From positions 124,001-188,000 of the forward strand of contig NZ_JPOF01000006.1 in NCBI RefSeq assembly GCF_000733755.1: a stretch of 64,000 bases of DNA, read 5' to 3'. Below are positions 1 to 8,053 of this stretch, piece after piece. Within the stretch, counting starts at the first letter, position 1; each line of letters begins with the position of its first letter. A model generated the notes under the pieces. The model was not told where the DNA came from, searched no databases, and worked only from the letters and a program-made list of their open reading frames with translations. Source of the stretch: Lachnoclostridium phytofermentans (lineage in GTDB: Bacteria; Bacillota; Clostridia; Lachnospirales; Lachnospiraceae). The position numbers and the translations under genes were made by a program.

Positions 1-299
1 TTCTTGATGAGCCAACGGCAGCCTTAGATGCACTGGCGGAGTATGAGTTATATCAGAACTTTGACCGGATGATTGGAAATAAGTCAGCGATCTATATCAG
101 TCACCGGCTTAGTTCAACCAGATTCTGTGATCATATTGCCATGTTTATAGATGGACAAATGGTGGAATATGGTTCCCACGAAGAGTTATTAAGAAAAAAA
201 GGACCTTATTCAAATATGTTCGAATTGCAGGCTCAGTACTATGTTGAGAAAGGAGGAGTTAGTGATGGCGAAGAATATGGCACTGACATCGGAGCGTGA
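1..299 (+). CDS. ABC exporter ATPase, C-terminal end (partial)
   Basis: The window opens inside this gene, in the frame beginning at base 3. What remains is the end of an ABC ATPase domain: the Walker B and D-loop run LDEPTAALD, followed by the switch histidine in YISHRLSS and an EYGSHEELL segment. It matches the C-terminus of the next gene almost residue for residue (same LDEPTAALD, ISHRLSS, HEELL and a final AQ-x-YY), so the two are paralogous exporter subunits, probably a heterodimer. The stop lies 35 bases inside the next gene, which suggests translational coupling. The membrane domain is outside the window. The substrate cannot be told from this piece. Confidence 0.9.
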   Translation, partial: LDEPTAALDALAEYELYQNFDRMIGNKSAIYISHRLSSTRFCDHIAMFIDGQMVEYGSHEELLRKKGPYSNMFELQAQYYVEKGGVSDGEEYGTDIGA

Positions 300-2145
300 C
301 CAGAAGAAGGATAAAAACTGCAACGAAGCGAATACTTCCGCAAAGAAATCAAAAGGATGTGTGAAACACTCTCTGATATATATTTTAAAACTGGTATGGA
401 AGAAGAAACCAATCTTATTTCTAATTTATTTTATACAATTAGTTGCAGAGGTTAGCAGAACCATGTTGGCAGTTATTCTTCCGAAATACATCATTGACTA
501 CCTACTGGAAGTACTACAGGGGGAAAACTATACTGAAGTAAGGTTCAAGCTGTTACTGACCATTGGACTCTCGATTGGTTCTCATTTTTTATGTAGCAGT
601 ATCGCAAACTTAACTCATGCTATGCGTACATCCTACGGCGAATGGTTCAATCGTCACCTAGAAGAAGAGCTGGCGCACCATGCCATGACCATGGATTTTG
701 AACATACGGAGGATCCAGCAGCACTGGATCAGTTGAACAAGGCAAAGGAAGGAATTAACTGGTATAGCGGTGGTGTAGAAGGAATTCTGTCAAACTTTTA
801 TACGATTGTAATGAACTTAACCGTGTTGATAGGTATTGTTACAATTATCGTTGTCGGCTGTCCATGGCTGCTCCTTATTCAGGGCGTTAGCTTGTGCTTA
901 GTAACTTATTATAATTACCTTAATAATAAAATAGAGGTACAAAGCTTTCTTGAACTTTCTGCGCTAAATCGTAAATTCGGCTATTTCTTTTATCAATTGG
1001 CGGATTTTCGTTTCGGAAAAGATATCCGGCTCTATGATAGTGTAGATATGATGGGTGAAAAAGCGGATATAGAGAATCGTAAAATGCTTGAAGTATGGGC
1101 GAAACGTATGATACGTCAACGGCACAACTCTTGGAAAACTGATATAATAAACAGCCTTCGTGATGGTAGTTCTTATTTCTACCTCGGAGTATTGGCTATT
1201 AAAAAAATCATTACCATCGGTGATTTCACCATGTATGCCGGTGCGGCAGGTAACTTCTTCTGGGCTTTGTTTCATATCGTAAATGGTGTGCAGGAGGTTG
1301 TGAAACGTTCCAATTATATTCATGAGTATATCGTATTTCTACAGTATCCCTCAGTAATGGAGAAGGGGGCTGGAGCGATTGAGGAAACAGAGCATGTAAT
1401 TGAATTTTGTAATGTAAGCTTTAAGTATCCTAGAACAGACCATTACATCTTACGCGATTTGAGCTTGAAGATTACCTCAGGTGAACATCTTTCTATCGTT
1501 GGACTTAACGGTGCGGGCAAAACTACTTTTATCAAACTTCTGTGCCGCCTCTATGACGTTAACGAAGGGGCTATTCTTTTGGATGGGCGTAACGTTAAGG
1601 AATACTCTGATGAAGAATACCGAAAGCTGTTCGCTGTCATATTTCAGGACTTTCAGCTGTTTGCCTTTAGTCTGAAGGAAAATGTGGCACTGGAGCAAAG
1701 TTCCTATGCTATGGAGAAAGCGATAGAGAATGCCTTAACCTTAAGTGGTGTCTATGAAGATGCTGTGAAACTGGAGAAGGGTCTGAATACGATTATCTAT
1801 AAGAGCTTTGATGAAGAGGGAACAGAGTTATCAGGCGGACAACGTCAAAAGGTTGCAATTAGTCGAGCCATGTACAAAGATGCACCTATTGTTATTTTGG
1901 ACGAACCCACTGCAGCGCTAGATCCCATGGCAGAGTATGAGATATATCGTAAATTTAATGACCTAGTCGGTGGGAAAACAGCGATTTACATATCACACCG
2001 ATTGTCCTCCTGTAAATTCTGTGACCGCATTGCCGTGTTTGCAGAAGATCACATTAAGGAGTATGGAACTCATGAGGAGCTTATTGGATATGAGGATGGA
2101 ATTTACGCTACAATGTTCCGAGCTCAGGCTGGATATTATGTGTAA
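265..2145 (+). CDS. ABC transporter, fused permease and ATP-binding protein
   Basis: A 626-residue ABC exporter half-transporter. The first 330 residues or so form the membrane domain with hydrophobic segments. The nucleotide-binding domain has Walker A GLNGAGKTT near residue 413, signature LSGGQRQK near 522, Walker B ending in D546-E547, and the H-loop in ISHRLSS near 578. I chose the ATG at 265 over the in-frame ATG at 241 because AGGAGG lies 7-8 bases before it. It overlaps the upstream paralogue by 35 bases, so the two are likely made together and pair as a heterodimer. The family exports peptides, lipids or drugs. No substrate gene is visible, since the operon start is cut off. Confidence 0.9.
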   Translation: MAKNMALTSERDQKKDKNCNEANTSAKKSKGCVKHSLIYILKLVWKKKPILFLIYFIQLVAEVSRTMLAVILPKYIIDYLLEVLQGENYTEVRFKLLLTIGLSIGSHFLCSSIANLTHAMRTSYGEWFNRHLEEELAHHAMTMDFEHTEDPAALDQLNKAKEGINWYSGGVEGILSNFYTIVMNLTVLIGIVTIIVVGCPWLLLIQGVSLCLVTYYNYLNNKIEVQSFLELSALNRKFGYFFYQLADFRFGKDIRLYDSVDMMGEKADIENRKMLEVWAKRMIRQRHNSWKTDIINSLRDGSSYFYLGVLAIKKIITIGDFTMYAGAAGNFFWALFHIVNGVQEVVKRSNYIHEYIVFLQYPSVMEKGAGAIEETEHVIEFCNVSFKYPRTDHYILRDLSLKITSGEHLSIVGLNGAGKTTFIKLLCRLYDVNEGAILLDGRNVKEYSDEEYRKLFAVIFQDFQLFAFSLKENVALEQSSYAMEKAIENALTLSGVYEDAVKLEKGLNTIIYKSFDEEGTELSGGQRQKVAISRAMYKDAPIVILDEPTAALDPMAEYEIYRKFNDLVGGKTAIYISHRLSSCKFCDRIAVFAEDHIKEYGTHEELIGYEDGIYATMFRAQAGYYV

Positions 2146-2301
2146 TGGATGATGACCTTTCTTTTATGGAAACATGCAAAAATCATTCAAAATTGAGTCG
2201 AAAGTAAACTATCTGGACGGAGAATAAGTATTTCTTATCACTTCTCAATTGTTATCAACTGTTAATGGAACATTATTTATATAATATAGGGAGGAATAGG
2301 A

Positions 2302-2832
2302 ATGGAAAGCAATCAAACAAAACTTGAGAAATTCGAGGTAGTAAAATGTGGACCATACAGGTTTATCGGAAAGGCTGTGTATGTTCGGAATGATTGGGGG
2401 AATCCACACAGCGCCACTGGAGAAATAGTTCAGAGCGTTTGGAAGGCGAAGGACTGGATTTTTAAAACCCTTGATGAGATGACGGAATATACTACCGCCG
2501 AGCCTTACGGTGGTGGTATATATATGTGGGATAAATATGAAGAAAAAAATCAATTAACTGGATATATCATCGGCAAATTCATGAAAGTAGATACTCCAGT
2601 TCCGAATGGTATGGATTATTTTGATATCCCTGAAGGATACATTGCCAAGGGATGGGGAGGTTATGTTGAAGGGGAAGTAAAGGATATACTAAGTAAATCG
2701 GAAGAATACATTGATGCGTCATGCTTTTGGGGTGGAGAAGTATTTAATGACTTTGATTCGCTGGGTAACGGTATTAACGTTGACGGTCTTTGCGGATATT
2801 TCATTTCATGTACATTAAAAGAATCACTGTAA
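2302..2832 (+). CDS. GyrI-like / effector-binding domain protein
   Basis: A 176-residue soluble protein that looks like a free-standing GyrI-like small-molecule-binding domain (SOUL/AraC effector-binding type). The start FEVVKCGPYRFIGKAV and the later stretch DIPEGYIAKGWGGYVEG follow the paired strand-helix layout of this fold, and the region is rich in aromatic residues that could line a ligand pocket. There is no DNA-binding domain. A good site, GGGAGGAATAGG, precedes the ATG. It sits alone, 156 bases after the ABC gene, which it might serve as a drug sensor. Family assignment is by pattern only and no ligand can be named. Confidence 0.6.
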   Translation: MESNQTKLEKFEVVKCGPYRFIGKAVYVRNDWGNPHSATGEIVQSVWKAKDWIFKTLDEMTEYTTAEPYGGGIYMWDKYEEKNQLTGYIIGKFMKVDTPVPNGMDYFDIPEGYIAKGWGGYVEGEVKDILSKSEEYIDASCFWGGEVFNDFDSLGNGINVDGLCGYFISCTLKESL

Positions 2833-2900
2833 GCATAGGCGTAGCATAAACATAATGTGCATTCGTTTTACCTCACTTTCTTTCACAATTGCGAACTTAA

Positions 2901-2926
2901 AAGGAGGGAAAATTACATCCCTCCTT
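2901..2926. terminator. Hairpin, possible terminator
   Basis: A perfect 9-bp stem (2901-2909 with 2918-2926) and 8-base loop just after the GyrI-like gene. There is no T-run on the plus strand; four Ts follow on the minus strand. It may end or stabilise the upstream mRNA. Confidence 0.4.
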
Positions 2927-3058
2927 CAATCATATCCATATACCTTTATTATTATCTAACGTTCATTTTTTATTAGGATATGTGTTTGGTTTATACAAAT
3001 GAGCTTCATAAATTTCCTTAGATAAGAGTAAAACAAAATATATTAAAAATTAATATGT

Positions 3059-3094
3059 AAAAGACTGAAACCTTAATGGGATTCAGTCTTTTTT
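3059..3094. terminator. Bidirectional rho-independent terminator
   Basis: A 9-bp stem AAGACTGAA / TTCAGTCTT (3061-3069, 3082-3090) is followed by a T-run on the plus strand and preceded by an A-run, so it works in both directions. It sits just past the stop of the minus-strand XRE gene and after the plus-strand genes. Confidence 0.8.
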
Positions 3095-3099
3095 GTAGT

Positions 3100-3966
3100 T
3101 TATATTATTTTTCTATTCTTTCTATACAGGATTGTATTAACTAGTGCGTATGTAAAAGCGATAATGCTAATCCAATCAATGAATACAGTAGTTATGTTAA
3201 TAAGGGTTCCATTTAAGGTATGATTGGAAGATAGCAATAATGCTCTTATAATAATAGGTATAAGGAACAAGGTGCTTTGGCTTAAAACAACTAAAATCCA
3301 AGATGAAATAATACGAAGTTTAGTTTTATCTTGGATAGAATAAGGCGCATTACGAAATTTTATAATGGTAATACATATAAATAAAAGTAAACAGAAGAAT
3401 TGAATCCATCCAATTGCTAATCTCATATAATTCATTCTGTAAGTCCAACGAAAGGTATAGAATATTACTTTCCAGCTAAGACCTGTAGCGAGCCTTAGAT
3501 AAACATCAATGGAAAAATATACGCCCCAGCTACACCATAGCCCAAGATGCTTCTTAAAGGAGAAACAAATGATACCACAAATGATAAGTGGTGATGTTAA
3601 GAGGCATGCAAATACAAAGTTACCTATTCCTAGTAGCGTTGTTAAAATTAAAATCGTTATAAAGCCTAGGGACAAAAGAATAGTACCTAATATTTTTCTA
3701 GTTGGTAGAGTAGTATGGAGTTCTTCTAGACTAGCTAGATTTGTTTTATATGAATCCATATCGGTAGTTGAGTTCTCTTTTACTAAGTCATCGAGAGAGA
3801 CCTGAAATAATTCACTCATTTTTATAAATTTGGACAATTCAGGTACTGCATTGTTATTTTCCCATTTTGAGATTGATTGCCTTGAAACATCTAATATCTC
3901 AGCAAGGTCACCTTGAGATAAGTTTTTCTCACTTCGAAGTTTATATATTCTTTCACCAAGATTCAT
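3100..3966 (-). CDS. XRE-family regulator with C-terminal membrane domain
   Basis: A 288-residue protein. Residues 5-60 are a Cro/CI-type helix-turn-helix (RIYKLRSEKNLSQGDLAEIL, then VSRQSISKWENNNAVPEL), a very typical clostridial XRE domain. After a linker (about 65-90) the rest is hydrophobic, with five or six predicted membrane segments between about 92 and 285. Membrane-tied XRE regulators of this shape are common in clostridia and often sense envelope stress or act beside transporters, but no partner gene is adjacent here. The gene stands alone between two terminators. Target and signal are unknown. Confidence 0.85.
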   Translation of the reverse strand: MNLGERIYKLRSEKNLSQGDLAEILDVSRQSISKWENNNAVPELSKFIKMSELFQVSLDDLVKENSTTDMDSYKTNLASLEELHTTLPTRKILGTILLSLGFITILILTTLLGIGNFVFACLLTSPLIICGIICFSFKKHLGLWCSWGVYFSIDVYLRLATGLSWKVIFYTFRWTYRMNYMRLAIGWIQFFCLLLFICITIIKFRNAPYSIQDKTKLRIISSWILVVLSQSTLFLIPIIIRALLLSSNHTLNGTLINITTVFIDWISIIAFTYALVNTILYRKNRKII

Positions 3967-4229
3967 AGAGAAGTTCTCCTTAATTATGTAATAAGCATAT
4001 TATAGCATATTTACATTATTTAGGATATCAAGTTAGCTTTATTATTTAGCAACTAGAGGTTGCAGTGCGTATTTATCTCTTATAATCTTGAATTAACTGT
4101 AATGGTGGATTGCCCTTATTGTCAAGGTAACTCTTTAAAAATTTTATAAGGTACAATTAAGTACCAAACAAATACCAATCTTGCGGCATATTCCTGTAAT
4201 CTTTTGTATAATGTAAAGTATCTATCACA
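3967..4229. other. Intergenic region, no gene seen
   Basis: Holds the promoter region of the XRE gene on the minus strand and the space before the terminator of the neighbouring membrane gene. I see no open frame with a ribosome binding site and no RNA gene. Confidence 0.5.
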
Positions 4230-4268
4230 AATAAAAAAAACGACAGGAAGATAATGCTTCTTCCTGCC
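4230..4268 (-). terminator. Rho-independent terminator of the merR/membrane operon
   Basis: On the minus strand GGCAGGAAG pairs with CTTCCTGTC (one G-U pair), followed by a run of eight Ts. It lies about 75 bases after the stop of the 4343-4831 gene and ends that two-gene unit. Confidence 0.8.
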
Positions 4269-4342
4269 GGTCACCATATGTGCCACAGAAAATCTCGCTT
4301 ATTACGAATCGGCCCTGAATGGCAGCGTTTCGTAGTTAGTGC

Positions 4343-4831
4343 TTATACTACCGTGTTATCTTTTCGTATTGCAGACTTCACTTTTTTCTTCCTTTGATAA
4401 GTAACCATTATACTGAACAATAACGGTTGTGTTAATACTTCTAAAATGCTCAACCCAATATTAACAGGTACATCAACAGGAGCAAGATAGATAAATCCTT
4501 CGATAGAGCCGGGAACAGGCCCATATGTGCTAATGATACCGAGTATTACAAGAATAGCCCAGAGTTTTAGCCATGCCAGCTTTTTACCGACAATGCTGTC
4601 TTTAATCCACCATACAACAAATCCGAGCAAGACGCCTCTGACTACCTGCCCAAGTATGAGCATTGAACCGTTGAGTTCATCCATAGGTCTAAAACCTAAG
4701 AGTTGTAAATACTTATCGTCGTAATTCATAATTTGCGAAAATATCAGCCCGCAAGCGAAGTAAGTAAAAACGTGCGCCAGCATTACAAAAGCAAATAACT
4801 TTAGTTTATCATTTGAAAGTAGTTTACGCAT
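4343..4831 (-). CDS. Small four-helix membrane protein, unknown
   Basis: A 162-residue protein with about four hydrophobic segments (near 11-32, 58-80, 86-105 and 122-146) and a basic C-terminus (QRKKKVKSAIRK). I do not recognise a family. Its start overlaps the end of the MerR gene by 8 bases, so the two are translationally coupled and the regulator probably acts with or on this protein. Base composition is visibly richer in G and C than the flanking genes, as it is for its partner, which suggests the pair arrived together. It could be a small transporter or an immunity-like protein; neither is shown. Confidence 0.75.
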   Translation of the reverse strand: MRKLLSNDKLKLFAFVMLAHVFTYFACGLIFSQIMNYDDKYLQLLGFRPMDELNGSMLILGQVVRGVLLGFVVWWIKDSIVGKKLAWLKLWAILVILGIISTYGPVPGSIEGFIYLAPVDVPVNIGLSILEVLTQPLLFSIMVTYQRKKKVKSAIRKDNTVV

Positions 4832-5570
4832 TGTTATCAGTCTCCTTTATCTGCTCATTTTTCCGTATAACGCACCAATCTTTATGTCCGCATTCGGGAC
4901 ATTTCGTCCAGCGGACTTTATGGCTGCCAGTAGTAAAGAAAGCGCGTCTTAGAGATGGCTTGAAAACTGAATCGCATTTGGGACAAATAAACTCATTATC
5001 TTTTAACTGATAAGCTGAAATCGACAGACCGAGTATTGCGAAGGATATATATACCGCAAGTCCCCACCAGATACGCGATACAACGAGCCACGCCATGAAC
5101 AAGAGCCCTAAAGTCGCGGCGATTCCTACTCCAACATAAACCAGTGCCAGTTTCTTTTTACCCTGCGATTTGCTTTTCTTTTCCATAATGCGTTCTATGT
5201 AAAGAATTGAATTTGCCGGAACGATGGCTTTGTTGGCAATGTTTTCTTTGATGATGTTTATCATTTCAAGCTGCCGTTGCCGCACATCAATTTCGTTTGA
5301 AAGCGCTTTCTCTTGCTCGTCAAGTAAAATTGTGAGGATTTTGCCGGACATTTCGCTTTTCAACACACCCTTGATTGAGTCAAGGGAGAGTCCGATTGCT
5401 TTGAGTGTGCAAACTAGCCGCAATTTGGAAAGGTCATCATCGTTGTATATCCGTCGGCCGCCTTTGCTTTCGGCGGATGGATGTAAAACACCCCGCTGGT
5501 CATAGAATTGTACCGTTCGCACCGAAACATTGCACAGTTTAGCCATTTCGCCAGTCGTGTAGTATGACAT
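4824..5570 (-). CDS. MerR-family regulator with membrane segments and zinc ribbon
   Basis: A 248-residue protein with a MerR helix-turn-helix at residues 1-70 (MSYYTTGEMAKLCNVSVRTV, then GGRRIYNDDDLSKLRL). A probable coiled coil (75-125) follows, then two hydrophobic segments (about 137-180) and a C-terminal CPKC...CPEC zinc ribbon. I start at the ATG at 5570 because AAAGGAGG lies 6 bases upstream; the longer frame from 5600 has no such site. Membrane-anchored MerR proteins with a zinc ribbon are unusual compared with classic 120-280 residue soluble MerR proteins. A 25-bp dyad lies 38-62 bases upstream and may be its operator. The coupled gene downstream is a membrane protein. Confidence 0.85.
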   Translation of the reverse strand: MSYYTTGEMAKLCNVSVRTVQFYDQRGVLHPSAESKGGRRIYNDDDLSKLRLVCTLKAIGLSLDSIKGVLKSEMSGKILTILLDEQEKALSNEIDVRQRQLEMINIIKENIANKAIVPANSILYIERIMEKKSKSQGKKKLALVYVGVGIAATLGLLFMAWLVVSRIWWGLAVYISFAILGLSISAYQLKDNEFICPKCDSVFKPSLRRAFFTTGSHKVRWTKCPECGHKDWCVIRKNEQIKETDNNA

Positions 5571-5607
5571 AGAAACCTCCTTTCGAGGGTAATTTAACAC
5601 ATTACGC

Positions 5608-5632
5608 TACGTCATAAGCAATAGGTGACGTA
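5608..5632 (-). promoter_or_regulatory. Candidate MerR operator (7-11-7 dyad)
   Basis: TACGTCA at 5608-5614 and TGACGTA at 5626-5632 form a perfect 7-bp inverted repeat with an 11-base centre, upstream of the MerR start. MerR proteins bind dyads of this size inside their own promoters. I could not place convincing -35 and -10 boxes around it. Confidence 0.5.
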
Positions 5633-5683
5633 AGGGGATTTTTCGCATAACGCAGGGGAATTTTTACAAAACCGTTTCAGTCA

Positions 5684-5764
5684 TAAGTGTTAATGATAGT
5701 TTCGTCCATTATTTTAATTAGAATAGTAATTTGATTTCGTAAGTGTTAATCGAAGTTTCGTCCA
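5684..5764. repeat. Two 25-bp direct repeats next to a tyrosine recombinase gene
   Basis: Copies at 5684-5708 and 5740-5764 begin TAAGTGTTAAT and end AGTTTCGTCCA. They match at 22 of 25 positions and their starts are 56 bases apart. They lie between the MerR gene and the stop of the recombinase gene. They could be protein-binding iterons or recombinase-related sites; nothing in the sequence decides. Confidence 0.6.
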
Positions 5765-5807
5765 AAATCAGTCATTTTTTTGTACACGGCGGGCGGGAGT
5801 TACTTTA

Positions 5808-6863
5808 CTACATCTTCTCCCTCAACTTCACCTTATCCCTAGCACTTCGCCTTCTCTCATCCTCAACAGCAGCATAGTGCTTCTTCGTTGTATTTACATC
5901 ACGGTGGCCTAAGACGTCGGCCACAAGATAAATGTCACCAGTCTCCTGATAAAGAGAGGTACCGTAAGTACTTCTTAGTTTATGCGGTGTGATTTTCTTT
6001 AGAGTTGTGACTGTCCTTGCATATTTTTTAACCAAAACTTCGACATTACGAACGCTGATACGGCTTCTTCTTGAAGAAAGAAAGAGAGCATTTTCATGAC
6101 CATCCACAGCAATAATTTGGTCACGTTCATCCATATAGGAGAGAAGTGCCTCTCGAACTTCTTCTCCAAAGTAAACATAGGATTCATATCCACCCTTACG
6201 CACTACTTTGATACGATCATTATCAAAATCTACATCAGTTAAGTCAAGCCCTACACACTCAGAAACACGGATACCAGTACCAAGGAGTAAAGTCATTAGC
6301 GCAAGATCACGGACCTTATTCTTTTCATGAAATACTTTCTGGGTATCGGTAAGTTTACTTCCTGTTTCGACAACATCCAGTAATTCAGCAACTTCATTTA
6401 CATCAAGACGAACAATTGCCTTCTCGTGAATTTTAGGCATATCTACCTGAAGGACAGGGTTTTCATCGATTATTTTATTTTTATGATAGTAGTGATACAT
6501 CGTACGTAGTGTGGAGAGCTTACGCTTAATCGCACGATCATTATTAATAAACTCTTTTCCTTCTGCATTCTTATAAAATTTTAGGTATTCTAAGTATTCT
6601 TCGATATCACTAGCTTTTAACTGGGTTAATATAGCTATTGGTATAGCCTTAATAGGCTGTTCTTTAAAACTTGGGTTATGAGATTGTAAAAATTCAAGGA
6701 ACGTCTGTAAGTCAATCGCATACGCAATTCTTGTTCTTGGTTCAGTTGATTGCTCAATCCCACGGAAGAAATCTTTTAGCCACGGTGGTAGCTGGGTTAA
6801 TAGCTCTCTTAGCTTTACGATATTTTCCTTTGCTTTTCTCTGATGATAAGTTTCTTTTTCCAT
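5808..6863 (-). CDS. Tyrosine recombinase, XerS-like
   Basis: A 351-residue site-specific recombinase. An N-terminal SAM-like core-binding domain (about 25-130; LPPWLKDFFRGIEQS and TRIAYAIDLQTFLEFL) precedes the catalytic domain. The full active set is visible: R199 in GTGIRVSE, K223 in RKGGYESY, H294 and R297 in HKLRSTYG, H320 in LGHRDVNTT, and nucleophile Y330 in KKHYAAVEDE. The length and the PPWLKDF start recall XerS, the single-recombinase chromosome dimer resolution enzyme of streptococci and some clostridia, rather than a phage integrase. No phage or integrative-element genes are adjacent, which supports a housekeeping role. XerS is inferred from recalled family features. Confidence 0.85.
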   Translation of the reverse strand: MEKETYHQRKAKENIVKLRELLTQLPPWLKDFFRGIEQSTEPRTRIAYAIDLQTFLEFLQSHNPSFKEQPIKAIPIAILTQLKASDIEEYLEYLKFYKNAEGKEFINNDRAIKRKLSTLRTMYHYYHKNKIIDENPVLQVDMPKIHEKAIVRLDVNEVAELLDVVETGSKLTDTQKVFHEKNKVRDLALMTLLLGTGIRVSECVGLDLTDVDFDNDRIKVVRKGGYESYVYFGEEVREALLSYMDERDQIIAVDGHENALFLSSRRSRISVRNVEVLVKKYARTVTTLKKITPHKLRSTYGTSLYQETGDIYLVADVLGHRDVNTTKKHYAAVEDERRRSARDKVKLREKM

Positions 6864-7097
6864 CTATGTATCCCTCAATTTCTTTTCATATTATTAAAGT
6901 TAATATTTTTTGTAGTATCATTTGACAATCACGAAGATTCGTACTACCATAATTATAGCATATTTAAGAGTTTGAAGCAACGAAGTAGGAATTAAAGCAA
7001 TGGTATAATCTTATCTAACACAGAATTGCCATAAAATGAGATTACCATAATTATGGTGTTACTAAGGAACGATAAAATTTATAGGGAGGGACTTTTT

Positions 7098-7484
7098 ATG
7101 TTTCAACCATTTGGGTATAGTAGTATGTTTGGGGGATTTTTTTCAATCTTTACGATTGTATTTTTATTGATACTTGGTGTGATTATTTTTACGCTAATAT
7201 CAAATGCAAGACGTTGGCACAAGAATAATAATTCTCCACGCTTGACAGTTGAAGCAACTGTTGTTACAAAGAGAATGAGCACTTCTCGTCATACACATCA
7301 TAACATGAATCATGCTTCACACACTTCTTATACGGATTATTATTATGTTACTTTTCAGTTTGAAAGTGGTGATCGTTTAGAGCTTGGTGTAGATGGGCAA
7401 CAATATGGGTTATTGGTAGAAGGAGATGTTGGAAAACTTACCTTCCAGGGAACAAGGTATCTATCTTTTGATCGAGTGAGATAG
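7098..7484 (+). CDS. DUF2500 family membrane-anchored protein
   Basis: A 128-residue protein. One membrane helix at about 12-33 (FSIFTIVFLLILGVIIFTLI) is followed by a soluble domain with the hallmarks of DUF2500: TVEATVVTKR, YYYVTFQFESGDRLELGV and GDVGKLTFQGTRYLSFDR. Function of the family is unknown. I start at the ATG at 7098, which has GGGAGGG 7 bases upstream; the track-length frame from 7053 has none. A His-rich loop (HTHHNMNH) near residue 60 could bind metal but is not a conserved feature I know of. The gene is alone, with its own terminator. Confidence 0.85.
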   Translation: MFQPFGYSSMFGGFFSIFTIVFLLILGVIIFTLISNARRWHKNNNSPRLTVEATVVTKRMSTSRHTHHNMNHASHTSYTDYYYVTFQFESGDRLELGVDGQQYGLLVEGDVGKLTFQGTRYLSFDRVR

Positions 7485-7530
7485 TTAAGAAATACTTTTT
7501 ATGTAATAATGAATATTTTTTATGAAGATA

Positions 7531-7565
7531 AGGCAAGTTATCGTATTAGGTAACTTGTCTTTTTA
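7531..7565 (+). terminator. Rho-independent terminator of the DUF2500 gene
   Basis: Eleven-base-pair stem (GGCAAGTTATC / GGTAACTTGTC with two G-U pairs), six-base loop, then a T-run. Confidence 0.85.
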
Positions 7566-7566
7566 T

Positions 7567-7860
7567 GTGATGAGGACTCATTCTCAATCACGTTAAATTT
7601 CTTACTTAAAGTAAATAATGAACATAGGATAGATGGTTAATGAACATATAGTGAGCATCTACGGCATGAGCATATACAAGGCATATTACCATTAATAAAT
7701 TTATGATAGATAATTCTTGATGTTAATATTTTGTTCAGAAATAGCGGGAAACGTCGAATCATGTTGAAGAGAGATATTATATATAGTAAAATATAGAATT
7801 AGGTTAGGGAATTTATATAATATTTTAATTTCACATATTAAAAATACCTTAACAAATAAA
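7567..7860. other. Intergenic AT-rich region
   Basis: No gene seen. Likely promoter space for the downstream permease; a stretch of alternating A and T around 7775-7800 is rich in possible -10 boxes but I could not fix a single promoter. Confidence 0.4.
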
Positions 7861-7913
7861 AAATGATTCCATTCAAAAAGGGGGGGCTTATTTCACCGCT
7901 GCAGAACTACTCG

Positions 7914-7997
7914 TTTATAAGCTAAACAAATGCTGTTCCAATATTTGCTTGGTTAATAGCACTGATGGAAACATAAGAGCATAAATTTGCTTATAAA
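7914..7997 (+). promoter_or_regulatory. Structured leader closed by a 9-bp stem
   Basis: TTTATAAGC at 7914-7922 is complementary to GCTTATAAA at 7989-7997, closing 66 bases that can form smaller stems (CAAAT with ATTTG, TGCT with AGCA). It ends 56 bases before the permease start and follows a run of seven Gs at 7880-7886. It could be a regulatory leader. It does not fit a riboswitch class I can name. Confidence 0.35.
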
Positions 7998-8053
7998 TGA
8001 AGGAATTAAGATTACGTAGATACAACAATAACACGAATGATTATGGAGGAAAA

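Noticed and set aside
5808-6863. Integrase of an integrative element
   Set aside because: No tRNA target, excisionase, relaxase or cargo is adjacent, and the protein looks like the housekeeping XerS type.
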